Source: Lunularia cruciata (lineage: Eukaryota > Streptophyta > Marchantiopsida > Lunulariales > Lunulariaceae). Taken from it: a DNA stretch of 64,000 nt. The position numbers were made by a program, and so were the translations under genes. Within the stretch, counting starts at the first letter, position 1; the number at the start of each line of letters is the position of its first letter. Of the stretch, positions 1 through 11,308 are shown piece after piece. The notes beneath the pieces are model-generated. The model was not told the origin of the DNA and made no database searches. It saw nothing but the letters and a program-made list of their open reading frames with translations. The stretch spans positions 16,554,001 to 16,618,000 of the forward strand of contig OX419757.1 in assembly GCA_948567375.1 (NCBI GenBank). The letters are read 5' to 3'.

Positions 1-94
1 TCCTCTCCTAATGTTCTCTCCAAGTGAGTTCTCATAGCCTCTTTCTGTCTAATATAGAATTGAATACGAAACATTATCTTGCCTTCTAGAGAGG

Positions 95-800
95 TCCTGA
101 CAACAGAACCAAAAATGTGAACCAGTATGTCTCTCACTCAAGATGAACCTCTGATGGCTATTATGGTAGCACACCACGGACTAAGAAGGCAAGGAACTCC
201 AACGCCATCATACTCCTCCAAGGCTAACACTCCAAGACTCAAGACATTGCTCACTAGAGAACTCAATGAGAGAGAGATAAATGCAAATGAAATGATGGTG
301 AGTACCTTCTCACTCCTTGTTTATATACTTGTGAAATAGTTACGTACCAAAGTTACTAATTACCATAGTAACTCAAATTACCAGACTAAAAGTCAAGTTA
401 CTAGACTAAAAGTCAATTAAAGTCAAAAAGTAGAAAGGAATATCCATTCACATGGGCATATTCCAATAGCATATGATCTTATCTTGACCCAATCACTAAG
501 TCAAGGATTCCTTTGCATGGGGTATCTTTGGACTATAGAAGAATCCTAAACAAAAAGGCTTGCAGGCCCAAGAGTTCTCAACTCTTTCCTCAAAGCCAAA
601 CACCTAGGAGTAATGCCAAGTCAATACACTAGAATCCAAAATAGTGGTGCTCATCTTTTCTACTTCCTCTAAATTAAGGTTTCTTCTATCTAAGCTTTGA
701 ATAACTTTAGCTAATCATGACTAATGTAGAACCATAATTTATCTTTATATAAATAATATCTCTCAAGTACTTGTAATACCAAACTAAATATCACAATACC
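95..800 (-). repeat. LTR-like repeat, family A, minus orientation
   Basis: This stretch is similar, in reverse complement, to 8,897-9,577. Shared blocks include the one around 690-780 (antisense of the block near 8,955-9,010) and the block at 127-340, which recurs at 9,365-9,545 and three times at 11,400-12,060. Read on the minus strand it has a TATA-like box (TATATAA, about 330-336), as an LTR promoter would. The exact ends are not clear on this copy. The small ORF at 127-339 falls in the repeat and is not a gene. Assignment as an LTR rests on the TATA box and on the terminal inverted repeat seen in the 8,897 copy. Confidence 0.5.
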
Positions 801-1849
801 ACACACATGCACAAATGGGTGTATAATACAAAGTTTTCTATTTATTAATTTTCATTGGATTAATTTATGAAATTTTCCAAGAAAATTTAGTGCACCATAT
901 TATACTTTCTAGATAAGGAATGAGGGGAGATCATTCTTGCACAAGAAGTTATGAGTTTTTGAATTAATGGGGATGGTTTTTAGACAAAATCTGAAATATG
1001 TATGCTAAACAAAGAGATATTTAGGCCAAATGGCTAGATAAAAAGGGCTGAAATTTCAAAGGGAAAAAAACCTAAAATGCTGATCAAGTGTGCAAATTTT
1101 CAAAGGTTAGAGACATATAATGTGGGAGAGTTGGTTGATATTGTGAATAAGGGTCATTTGAGGAGTGTTAAGTTCTCATGAATGAGGAGAGTAGGCTTGA
1201 CCAAAAGCATATTTGAGTGTTTTGACTCATCTTGGGAGCATGGAGAGCAATCATGAGTGGAAGTTAAGGTTATGTAAGGTTCCTCAAGGAGTGAAAGTGA
1301 TTGTAGTGGTTGATTTGAAGAAAGGAGAGTTTAGAGTAGAATCTGAAGCAAGTGGTGAGAGGATTCAAAGGGTTTCATATTTGGAGGAAAGAGTGATTCT
1401 AAGTGCTTCTTATGTAGACAAAAGGGACACAAGGCAAGTTCATTTTTATCTAGTCTTGAGAGCAAGAGATTGAGAGAAAGGAGAGGAGAGGTTATTTGAC
1501 TTGGGATTGCATGTTGGACCTTCTTCACCAGATTGGAAGGGAGGAGATCTAGGACCAAGGAGTTATGTTAGGTTTCTGGAGTGGAAGGACTCCCAAAGAG
1601 CCATGAGTGTAAAGGAGAAGTAACATCATTAGAGAGCTTGGTGAAAGATCTTGGAGAGAGTTACAATAAAGTTATAGAGAAACTATCACTTTCATTAGAA
1701 AGTTCTCAACATTAGTGATAGAAGTAATCTTTCAATTGATGGAAAAATTCCATGAGAGTTTGCTTAATTTGCAACTTTGGATATATACATATATGAGAAA
1801 GGTAGTGGGAAGATAAGACAAGAAAAATTTTGGTTTTCTTTGGCAAGAT
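801..1849. other. Interval with no recognisable gene (upstream of gypsy-1 gag)
   Basis: The interval is AT-rich and CpG-poor, probably decayed 5' internal sequence of gypsy-1. A short open frame at 1,213-1,473 (+, 86 aa, Lys/Arg/Val rich) has no motif I recognise. It runs in the same direction as the gag that follows and may be a gag N-terminal remnant. Confidence 0.4.
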
Positions 1850-2407
1850 ACAGAGAATGTGGAGGTTTTTGTGAGAGATTTCAAAAGGGCTTGCATAGGA
1901 AAAAATGAGATTAAGAAGAATGAATGGGCCTCACTACTACTAGATTTCTTTATGGATGTAGCTCTTACATAGTATGAGGCAAAATACCATAAGAGAGAGA
2001 AGAGAGATGGGCAAGAGAAGTCTTGGGAGAGGTTGATTACATTATTCATTGAGAACTTTCTTCAAGATGAGAGTTATGAGAGATTGATGAGTGAGATTAC
2101 CTTCCTCAAACAAGGAGATGGAAAGAAAGTGAGAATCTATGTAGAAAGAGTGGAGAAGTTAGAGTCTTGGTTCCATATAGTGTTGAGGAAGAGTGGAGAT
2201 GATATGGAGACTACCATGATTGGGATAGGAGGAGCCATGCTCACCAAAAATTTTGTGGGAGGGTTGAAACCACAAATTAGAAGCAAGGTGAGATATGAGA
2301 AAGCTTCCGCTAAGGTAGAAGCTATCACAATTGAAATTTGTATGGAGGAGAGTTTGGAAAGTAATGAGAGTGATTTGGTGGTGAAGGAGGTTGTGCATCC
2401 TCCATAA
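1850..2407 (+). pseudogene. gypsy-1 gag (capsid region), broken
   Basis: The frame through about 1,850-2,400 reads as a plant gypsy gag domain. It has a tryptophan-containing segment, then a stop (TAG at about 1,969) where the context (T-stop-Y-E-A) suggests a lost Trp codon. The longest open part, 2,033-2,407, carries FIENFLQDESYERLMSE, which matches the gypsy-2 gag at 32,502-32,894 (FIENFLLDESYERLMSE) nearly residue for residue. The product would have been the structural Gag protein that packages element RNA. Confidence 0.8.
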
Positions 2408-2573
2408 GTCTAAAAGTATGGTGGGATTTCTGATCCTTTGGTAGCAAGGGTGGCACCACAAGTAGTACACGCTCTTGTCCTTGCATCTTTACCAAAAGAT
2501 CCCCTTCAAACTATCAAGGAGCAACTTGCAGATCACAAGACCAATATAGTGCAACTATAGGAGAAAGAGAGAG

Positions 2574-2849
2574 GTGGACCAAAATGTTGGGAAAAGGTTT
2601 AGGTATTATGGGAACTATCCATATAGAGGAGGCCAACTAACTAGGAATCTCAATGATAGAAATTGTTTTGGGTGTGGAAGTAGAGGTCACATCCAAAGGA
2701 ATTATCCAAATTTTATGTATCATGGAAGAAGGGGTTATGAGGAAGCAAGTAGAGAAAAGGAAGGAGGTATTGACACCCAAGTAGTACCTTCTTTGCAAAA
2801 GAGAGTTAAGGGGATAATCATCTATAGATGTGGTGGAGAGCAAGTATGA
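2574..2849 (+). pseudogene. gypsy-1 gag zinc knuckle region
   Basis: The frame contains NDRNCFGCGSRGHIQRNY, a retroviral-type CX2CX4HX4C nucleic-acid-binding knuckle. The fourth ligand is Tyr (TAT) instead of Cys (TGT), a single G-to-A change. The sibling element gypsy-2 keeps the Cys at this place (about 32,190-32,270, minus strand). The frame is separated from the upstream gag by stops. Confidence 0.8.
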
Positions 2850-2972
2850 GAAGGAAGAATGCTCAAACTCCAAAGGTCTTAATTGAAGCTTTTGACACAA
2901 AGAAAGAAGAGAGCTCATTTTGTAGATGATTTACTGTCCTCTTAAGAATTCACTCCTAGCAAGGATAATCCA

Positions 2973-3600
2973 ATGCTCACGAGAACACACAATTCTAGTT
3001 TAGCACCGTCAACAAAGACTCCAAGGAAGAAGTTAGGGATGGATGATTTCTTGATCTTAAAAGAACAATGGAACTATAATATGTTGGAGGATGTTGGTAG
3101 TCACAAGATCAACATCATGTTAGGGCAATTGATTGCTCTAAATCCTACCTTGAGGAAGGAGCTTAGGGGTGGTTTGAGTTCTACAAGGAGTAAGAGAAAG
3201 AAGAAATCAAAGGCTTTGGTATCAATGGGAGTGGTGGATGCAAAACAAGCACCATGGAAGGCTTGTGAGCATGCCTCCAAGATTGATGTAAGGATGAATG
3301 GTCACAACATCATGGATTTAATTGTTGAGAAAGGATTTGTGGTGAATGCCATGTCAGAGAAGGTGATGAAGAAGCTAGGTATGATACCCTCTTGACCTTC
3401 AACATTTGTTGTAAGCATGGCAAACAAGCAACAGGTTGGACCAGTGGGTGTGATGGACAAGGTGGTAGTATTGGTTATGGGAGTTCAAAATGTCATGAAT
3501 TTCCAAGTTTTGAAGGATGCAAGCTATGATTTGCTTCTTTGGAGGCCATGGTTGAGAGTAGCTCACATGATTGACTGATGTCAAAAAGGATACTTGAGAA
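2973..3600 (+). pseudogene. gypsy-1 protease region, broken
   Basis: The frame from 2,973 ends with IVEKGFVVNAMSEKVMKKLG, aligned with the aspartic protease active-site block of gypsy-2 (LVDGGSTINAM...MKKLG). The catalytic Asp is replaced by Glu and the neighbouring Gly/Ser are changed. After the stop at 3,393-3,395 homology continues to about 3,580 (VGPVGVMDKVVV; YDLLLWRPWLR), matching the C-terminal flap and barrel part. This is an inactive retropepsin remnant. Confidence 0.75.
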
Positions 3601-3955
3601 TTGGGCCATCAGACTATCTGGTTATAGTTCCTATTACCTTCACCAATCATCTTTCACATTTAGATATACCATACTTTGATTATTGAAAACCAGATTCAAA
3701 GGAATTAGCTTTAAATGTAGACATAAGCATGGAAGAAGAAATCTCATAAGAGGAGGATGACACTAAATTTGATTCAAATGTGAATCCTTTGTGTGTTATG
3801 GACTTTATGCCTAAGCAAGAGGTGTTGAAGGACCCTCATAAGTCACCATTGACACTAAGGAGATAGAGAGAAGACTATCTACCCTCAAGTATGGTCCAAA
3901 TGTTACCAAGGAGGAAAAGGTAAGATTTGAGGAGATTTTTTGTAAGTTTATCCAT

Positions 3956-4790
3956 GTGTTTACTTTTAGTTACAAGGATCTCAAGGAAGTCACCTTGAAG
4001 GAGCATTGGATAGAAGTAGAGGCACATGCAAGACCAGTCTGCCAAAAGCCATGTCACATTAGCCTTCCAACAACTTTGTTTGTGAAGGAGGAGATTGATA
4101 AGCTCAAGGAGGCTGAGTTTATTTTTGAGGTGGAGAATTCAAAATAAGTGTCTCCAACTGTGATTGTGAAGAAGAGAATGGTAAGCTTTGTGTATGTGTT
4201 GATTACAAGTTACAAGTCAATGTTATTATTAAGAAGGACTACGACATCTTGCCATTCATTGATGAGATCTTGGAGGAGGTTGTGAGTCATGAGAGGAATA
4301 GTTTTGGAGACGATTAAAGTGGCTACAACCAAATCAAGATTGCACTAGAGCGTCAACAACTCACCACATTCACCACACCTTGGGGAACTTACACTTTTAA
4401 GGTCATGCCTTTTAGGTTTTGTTATGCTCCACCATATTTCAATAGTTCATGAAAAAAGTGTTTGAACCTTTTGTTGGGAAATTTTTGAGAGATTTCATTC
4501 ATGACTTTTGTGTTTATGGGAGTAAGGAGGAGCACTTTGAGAACTTGATCAAAGTTTTTCAATGCTTGGATGAAGCAAATGCATTGTTCAACCCAAAGAA
4601 GTGCATCTTCGGTTGTGAAGAAGGTATACTTTTGGAGCATATCTTTACCAAGGATGGAATTGCAATGGATGCTAAAAAGGTAAGGAAATTCTTAGAGCTT
4701 TCTATTCCCTTCAAGCTTGACAAAGTTATATCAATTCTCGGTGATGGTTGGGTACCATAGGAGATTCATCTTCTTATTTCTAGTAGGGCT
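3956..4790 (+). pseudogene. gypsy-1 reverse transcriptase, broken
   Basis: Pieces in several frames follow the gypsy RT order. They are the lead-in ending KEEIDKLKEAEFIFEVENSK (3,956-4,147), a VDYKL block and KKDYDILPFIDEIL (about 4,195-4,275), SGYNQIKIALE with TTFTTPWGTYTFKVMPF (about 4,315-4,415), and from 4,449 FIHDFCVYGS, the catalytic YxDD-type box. In that box the first Asp is His (FIHD in place of FIDD). The segment NPKKCIFGCEEGILLEHI and the following connection domain complete the domain. Confidence 0.85.
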
Positions 4791-4892
4791 TATGCATTGA
4801 CCATTTACATGAAGAAGGGAGTAGAATACATAGTGAATTTGGAGGACAAGTAGGCTATCAAAGCTTTTGAGGAGCTCAAGCAATAACTTGTT

Positions 4893-5335
4893 ATGGCTCC
4901 AATTTTTGCTAAACTTGAATGGAGTAAGCCTTTCATCCTCTACACTAATGCTTCCAATGTAGCTATAGGTTGCACTCTTATTCAATTAGACCAAGATAGG
5001 CATGATTATCCAATAGATTATGCTAGTAGAAAAATGGTCTCATTAGAGAAAAATTGTTTAGTCATAAAAAGGGAAGGGTTGGTAGTGATTTTTGGTCTCA
5101 AGAAGTTTTGACACTACTTGATTGGAGGGAAGGCCACCATTGTCACAAATCACAAGGCTTTGAAATAAATCTTCAAGAAGCCAAATGTGGAAGGGAGGTT
5201 AGCAAGGTGGATGATATCTTGTTTGAGTATGATTACATTATTGAAGATAAGCCAAGAAAGAAACATGCAAATACTGATTTGTTATCTCTAGCCTATGATC
5301 ATGATAGAGATGAGCCAATGGATGATTCTTTCCTA
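4893..5335 (+). pseudogene. gypsy-1 RNase H region, broken
   Basis: The frame from 4,893 has FILYTNASNVAIGCTLIQ, the first RNase H motif, with the catalytic Asp changed to Asn (AAT). It is followed by YASRKMVSLEKNC. A frame change near 5,110 leads into TNHKALK and then into the block ending DYIIEDKPRKKHANTDLLS. The same blocks are on the minus strand in gypsy-2 (29,485-29,990). Confidence 0.8.
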
Positions 5336-5539
5336 TAAGAGGAGCTCATGACAATCTCAATCACTCAAGAGGTTCCAACGGAATACAAGGAGATTGTGGA
5401 TTTTGTTACAAGAATTAACTATCTGGATGGGATGCATGCTAGGGAGAGGAAGGCCATTGCAACATGATCTAGATCTTACATAATGATGGAGAACATTATT
5501 TTTCCCAAGGAACAGATGGTCTACTTTGAAGAGCAATGG

Positions 5540-6003
5540 GTAAGGAGGATTCTATCGTACTTATGAAGGAGTTTCATGATGGTTTGGTATGTAGGAGTCA
5601 CTTTGCAGGAAAGGTGACCACTTTCAAGATGCTAGATGCAAGTTACTTTTGGAGGGGAAATTTCAAGGATTGAAAAACTTGTAATGTCTTTCAAGCTTGT
5701 ACTAGGAAGTCTACCTCTAGTCCACCTCTTAGATCAATTCCATTGCTAGGGCCTTTTGAGAAGTGGAGAATTGACTTTGTAGGTCCTCTTAATAGAACCC
5801 AAAGGAAAAATTAATATATTGTGGAAGTTACTAATTACCTTACCAAGTTGGTTGAGACTAGACCATTGAGAGACAATAATGAAGATGAAGGTGGTAGGTT
5901 TCTTTATGAAAGCATAATCATTAGGTTTGGGTGCCCTTTGGAGTTAATAAAGGAGGAGAGTTTACAAGAGTTTTTGCAAGTTTCTACAAGTTTCTTGCAA
6001 TAA
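5540..6003 (+). pseudogene. gypsy-1 integrase, truncated
   Basis: The frame through 5,560-5,715 keeps remnants of the HHCC zinc-binding domain (HDGLVCRSHFAGK, then C...C around CNVFQACTRKS). The FEKWRIDFVGPLNRTQ block follows at about 5,756-5,805. The catalytic core entry is VTNYLTKLVETRPLRDN, where family members have TDYLTKW, so the first catalytic Asp is Asn. Homology ends near FGCPLELI (about 5,950), and the remaining core and C-terminus are missing. The sequence then passes into the antisense coiled-coil ORF copy A. Confidence 0.8.
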
Positions 6004-8570
6004 AAATTTAAGCTCATGTAGGTAGGCATCCTCTAACTCTGCCTTAGCTCCAATATTAAGCATTGCTTTTAAGTGGATAGCAATCTTACTTACAAAACCT
6101 GAATTCTCCTTCAATGAGAGTGACTTGCATTGAGTCACCTCCTCTTCCAACTTTATACAAAGTTGCTATAATTCCTCACATACTTTGCCTCCATCTTCTT
6201 CCACTCCACTTCATCATTGGCAACCTGAGCTTTGGCCCTCTTGACAAGATCATGTAGGCATTGTTCTTCTTGCATTTGGCTTGTGGGTTCTTTCTACCAA
6301 GCTTGATCCTTCTCTGCCACTATGTGCCTTAGTTCCTCCATAGCTTGTTCTTGCAAATGGACTTGTGTTCTATGGTGAACTAAGTCAATTTGGGTGCCAT
6401 TGAATGCCTCCTTCAGCTTCTCAAGCATCTCCTTCTGCTCTATTAGCTCTTCTTTTTGACACTCAAAGTAATTGCCATGGTGCTTGAAACTCCTTTTCAA
6501 GTTGTTAAAGCTCTATTGTCTTATTATACCATCAACCCAAAGTACCTTGGCTTTGTCTTTGCTTTAAGCCAATGTCACCTTCAATTGTAAGACATCTCTA
6601 CTCAGCACCTTCACCATCTGAAGTTCATTCTTCACCTTTGGATGCTCCTTCTTTGATTCCTACATCTGCTCCTACAAATGTACAAATAGAGGGTAGATAA
6701 TACTCAAAAGTAGTTGACACCCTTGAAATTATCCTTGTTTGGTCCTCCTTTGTCTACAGATGTTATTACTTGCATCTTAGTCCAAAGTCTAGATCTTTGT
6801 ACTTTCAAACTTATCTCCTTTCAACTCTCTTCTCCCTCCTTGAGTCCATTTGGCCCGGCAAAAACTGCCTTGGCAATTTGGTGAGATCATATTCCTTGTT
6901 GGAATACCATCTTTGGCTTTTCTTCCCTCTCCTTTGGAATATTGGCTTTTGGTAATTCCATGTACAAGGCACTTCTAGCCTCCATACGTTCAATTTCCTC
7001 ATGGAACTCATGATCTGACCCTTCTTTGACTGCTTCTTTAGTTGGTTGCTAGACCTCATGCTCTCCTTTGCTGCTTGACTCTTTGCTCTTAAGAGTCAGC
7101 TCTTCCTTCAAGTCCTTCAAGTTAGACTCCGCTACTACTACTTCTTCTTCTACTCTAGATGATAAGTTGACCACTACAATGGCTCAACTCAGGTTTCAAC
7201 TGCCAAGTAGTCTACTCCTTTGTTGGAGAACACTGTACTTGATCAGCTTCTCCTCTTAGGTACTAGGACAAACAACATCTTCTCTTGTCCTATCTTGGCA
7301 AAATACTGGTCACTCTCTCTGACCTCCACCATGTATTTCTCCTCCTCATTGGCATCTTGAGGTAAGTTTGAATGAAACTACAACACCATCTATTGTTGCT
7401 CCTCAAGATTGAGTAAGTCCAATCCAAAATAGTAGTTAGCTACAAAAGGTATGAAGTAGTGGGGCAGTGGGTATGAAGTAGTGGGGTAGTCCATCTTCCA
7501 TTGCCCTATTATCTACCTCATCCTAATGTAAAAATACCTTGCTCAATTTACACTCTCTCTTGGAAACATCAGGTGAAAGAACACTACCTGTCACTTTGTT
7601 ACATTGGTAAAGTGACATTGGTAGTTTGCTCTAGCTTCATCATAGCCATCATTGCCCCAACAATAATTTGCCTCATTAGGTCTACATAAGTGTATACCTT
7701 GTGTCCATTTTTCTTTTGAGGTTCACTAAAGGATGCCTTTAGTTCCTTTATTTCTTCTATAGGATCACACTTCTGATCGATGGTGATTCTTGTAGTCTCT
7801 CCTACATCTTATCTTAGAACTAACCTCCAATCAACTTTGGTCCATTGTGTTGAGTTTCCTTTCTTTCCTTCCTCACAATTATTAGTGGAAATTTTTGCCA
7901 TGAATCCTAGAAAACTCAAGTTCTAGTTCCATGCTAGGAAAATGATCTAAAGTTGGCTCAAGACTTTGAATAGGGCCACCTTGCCAACATGTTTAATTGT
8001 GGGATTTTGGACTAAGATGGCCAAAACTTATCTTTCTCTTTTGAATAGCATTGTGTTCCACTCCTACTCACTTGGCTTTGCACACAAGAACCTCATGACT
8101 TGGCTTGTGATTCTAACACAATTCTCTAGATTATTTAAAGGCACATGGTAATCTTTGCTCAACATTGCAACACCCTCTTGACAAAGTCTCAATTTTATAC
8201 TCTTATGAATTGTAGTCATTCTTCAATCAAACCTCAATCAAAAATCACATCTAATGTTTCTTTACTCCTATCACTTTTGGATATATCCTCACATAAAGTA
8301 ACCATTCATGTTAAGTGTACCTTCTTGGTTTGTATAGCCTAAGTCAAGGTTGTTAGAGATCCTTGGATTGGGTTCTTCATCTTGATACAAAATATCCTCA
8401 CTTTGGGTCTTCCACCTTTCCAAGTCCAATACTAGTCTTCTGCTCCTTTGATACAAAGTTGACTTCCTTGGGTTGGATTGGATTTCCTACTTTGGATCTA
8501 AAAATGCCAACTCTCTTTTGCTAACCTACTTTTCTACTTAAAAATACACTTTCTATCCAAAGATTGCCCA
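5962..8570 (-). pseudogene. Unrecognised coiled-coil ORF family, copy A (broken)
   Basis: Read on the minus strand this region is homologous at protein level to 34,610-37,540 (+, copy B). Matching blocks are FLAWN with SFLGFMAKI (about 7,955-7,890; copy B FLAWNWNISFPCFMTKI), WTKVDWRLVLR (about 7,845-7,810; copy B WTKSDWRLVLR), NGHKV then MMAMMKLEQTT (about 7,710-7,620; copy B NGYKV, MMAILKLGQTT), and VFFHLMFPRE (about 7,580; copy B VFFHKMFARE). Downstream come acidic Glu/Lys-rich and heptad-like stretches (for example 6,500-6,294 and 6,150-5,962) that look like coiled coil. Stops and frameshifts are frequent. No family is recognised. An LTR-retroelement ORF is an inference from copy B's context. 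Confidence 0.7.
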
Positions 8571-8896
8571 AAAAAAAAAAATGGGTACCATACCTACCAT
8601 TCCATAACTATGAATGAAGGTCAAAGTATCAGTCATTGGTGTGACCAAATCTATGGAAATAGTCACATTGACTTTGTGTTGGCTATGAAGCATCAAAGCT
8701 ATCATGTCCACTACCCTTAGTGCACTCTCTCTTGTGGTGAGATCCACCACAAGTCCAACAAGCAACACCACTACTTATTGGTTGATGTAGATCCAAAAAT
8801 GAAGGTAAAGGTCTAGTTGTACTAGGCCCTCCACTTGCTCCATAAGTTTTGGGCTATACACTCTACCCTATAACACACATTGATGTATGTATGATA
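8571..8896. other. Short interval without a recognisable gene
   Basis: It contains a homopolymer A tract (about 8,571-8,582) and otherwise unrecognised, CpG-poor sequence between coiled-coil copy A and the family-A LTR. The minus-strand frame 8,553-8,771 has no visible motif. Confidence 0.4.
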
Positions 8897-9577
8897 TGTA
8901 GGGATATTAAATTTGGTATTGCAAGTAGAAGAGAAATATGATCTATATGGACTTTAGATTAGCTTCTACATTAGTCATGATTAGGTAGAGTTAGCTTTAA
9001 TTAAGATAAAGGTGACCCTTTTGTAGAAGAATGAAAAGAGTGAACACCACATATTTTATCTTCTAGTATATTGACTTGGTATCATTCTTAGTTATTTGAC
9101 TTTGAGAAAAGGGTTGAGAACTCTTGGGCCCACAAGCCTTGTTGGTGTGTATTTTTCTATAGTCCAAGGATAGCCCATGTAACGAAATCCTTGAGTTAGT
9201 TGGTAGGTGAGGATAACACCACCTACCCATGGGATTATTCCCATATTCTTGGATATTCTTTAGAATTTTAGACCTTATTTAACTTTTAGCCTAGTAGCTT
9301 GAGTTACTCTAGTAATTTTATAACTTTGGTGTGCAACTTTTTCACAAGTATATAAGCTAGGGGTGAGGAAGTACTCATTTTCCTTTCATTTGCAACTATC
9401 TCTCTCTCATTGACTTATCTAATGAGAAATGTCTTGAGTCTTGGAGTTCTAGCATTGGAGGAGAGTGATGGAATTGGGGTTACCTTCTTTTGTAGTCCAT
9501 GGTGTGCTACCTTAATAGCCATTAGACGTTCATCTTGAATGAGAGACAAGTTGGCTCACATCCCTTAGAACCCAACA
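8897..9577 (+). repeat. LTR, family A, plus orientation
   Basis: The repeat begins TGTAGGG and ends CCCAACA, a TG...CA terminus with a short imperfect inverted repeat as in LTRs. A TATA-like box (TATATAAG) lies at about 9,348-9,356, with the downstream part resembling R/U5. Its reverse complement matches 95-800, and its 3' third matches 11,400-12,060 and 28,595-28,650 in antisense. No 5-bp TSD is seen flanking it. It could be the 3' LTR of gypsy-1 or belong to another copy. Confidence 0.6.
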
Positions 9578-11308
9578 TAGTGTGGTTCAATCTATTGCAC
9601 TCTAGAAGAAGTAATAGCTATGGATGAGATCTCTCTACCAAATCTAGATCTCACCACTCCCTCTTCCACCATGTTGGATTAATACAATCAACCAAAGTAA
9701 AGACCATTGCCAAAATAGGTGAGGTAACCTATAACAACATAACATCACTCCACATCACAACTTCTTATCTAAGATCCTATACCAAAATTGGACTACTTAG
9801 ACCTTAGTAACTCCTTGAGTGAAATTGATTAGTCATCTCATGCAAGTGTATCCCTTGCATAGGCTCTATTTAACCTTCCACGAGAACTCCTACAAGCTCC
9901 TTAGTTTGTCAATCCACACTCCTTGGTAGTTCCACCTCAAATGCTAGAAGACTCTACCATTAACCCCCAATACTACACCATCTCTTGTAGCTATACCCCC
10001 ACATAGTAGCACCATCTCCAACTAGTGCACTTCCACTAGATACACCAATGCTACTAGAGCTAGAACTTAAAGGTATTGCAAATCTACTCCTAGCTTCCAA
10101 GCTTGAAGTGATGGAGATGTAGTTTGAAGACCAATATTATTTCCAAAGCTTGATCTCCTCCAAGTGAGCTCTCTTGAACTCATGATAGTCATCCATCAAT
10201 GGACCTTCCAAGTGTTAGAACAATCTCTTCCATACCATGAAGGATGTGAACAAATTCTGGTTCCACATTTGCTATAGATCACATCAACTTTCAAACTCCT
10301 AGATGAAGTCATCCAACTCAATGGTACCCATTCTACCAAGTAGCTTTTGGGGCCTTTGGAGACCGCATAAATCTTGTTTAGATCCCAAAAAATAGTGCAA
10401 ATACCCCAAGTTCACTTTCAATTTAATGAGCTCTTGTATCAAAATCCAAATTAGAGTCAATCTTCTCTCTCAATAGGACCTAAGGTACAAGTTGATATTG
10501 AGCACCACTCCTTGTAAACCCATTATGTAATATCTCCTATGGAATCCCCAAAATAATCTATTGTGATAATGTGACAAAACTATAATTGTAACTACCACAA
10601 GTACCTCACCAAGGATCACCACCCACTAATGTAACTCTAACTATGATAACTACACTAGGAGAAAGGGTGACCTATAACCTACCATCATAACATGCACTGT
10701 CATGGTTTGTAGGTCATCACTTCTTACCTCATCAAAGAGAAACATTGGCAATTTGACTGGTCATCACTCCAACCTCACTATTGAGAGCACACCAAAGCAC
10801 TAATGCTCTAAAGTCAAGGCACTCTACATGCAAACATGGTACAAAAACAAAAAATAAAGAATGGAGGAGGTCCAATCACAAGAAGTCTAAAAAAAACCTT
10901 CCATCTCACCAGACTCACTTTGCAACCATTTAACATTTGACCATTTGATATAATAGTGTCTATCTACTCCTAAGCTACCAAGATCACCAACGATGGGATC
11001 AAATTGGCTCTCTTAGCCAAAGCTACATGTGTATATGTATCAATTGACCAATCATTAGGGTAACAAGAGTAGGTGTACTAGTTGGCTAGGGCACTAGTCT
11101 AGGAACCAAATATCTAGGTTCAAACTTGTTGCACATAATCTAGAAAGGTGGGTAAATTTGACCAAATGATGACCAAAAACTACCAAAATCTCATCTAAAT
11201 TGGCTAGCCTCACACCAAAAATTTGGCCCTTATTGGCCTTTCTAGCCTATCTAGCCCACAACCCTATGCCTTGAAGCCTGAAAATGCCAAAATTTAACCA
11301 ATTGAGGC
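9578..11308. other. Long interval without a recognisable gene
   Basis: The DNA is CpG-poor and AT-rich, with stops in every frame and no retrotransposon domain I can identify. Phrases near 10,690-10,900 faintly resemble part of the 2.2-kb repeat at 42,300-42,490, but too weakly to call. It is probably highly decayed retrotransposon internal sequence following the family-A LTR. Confidence 0.4.

Larger units (their letters stand above)
1850..6003 (+). mobile_element. Degenerate Ty3/gypsy-type retrotransposon gypsy-1 (gag to integrase)
   Basis: Recognisable pieces occur in the order gag, CCHC zinc knuckle, protease, reverse transcriptase, RNase H, integrase, which is the Ty3/gypsy order. All are on the plus strand but scattered over frames by indels and stops. 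A related element, gypsy-2, lies on the minus strand at 28,631-32,921 and preserves some residues lost here (the fourth zinc-knuckle Cys and the protease Asp), so the two are decayed siblings. The integrase is truncated near 5,950-6,003, where it abuts the antisense coiled-coil ORF copy A. No 5' LTR in the same orientation is visible upstream. A family-A LTR in matching orientation lies downstream at 8,897-9,577. Confidence 0.85.
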
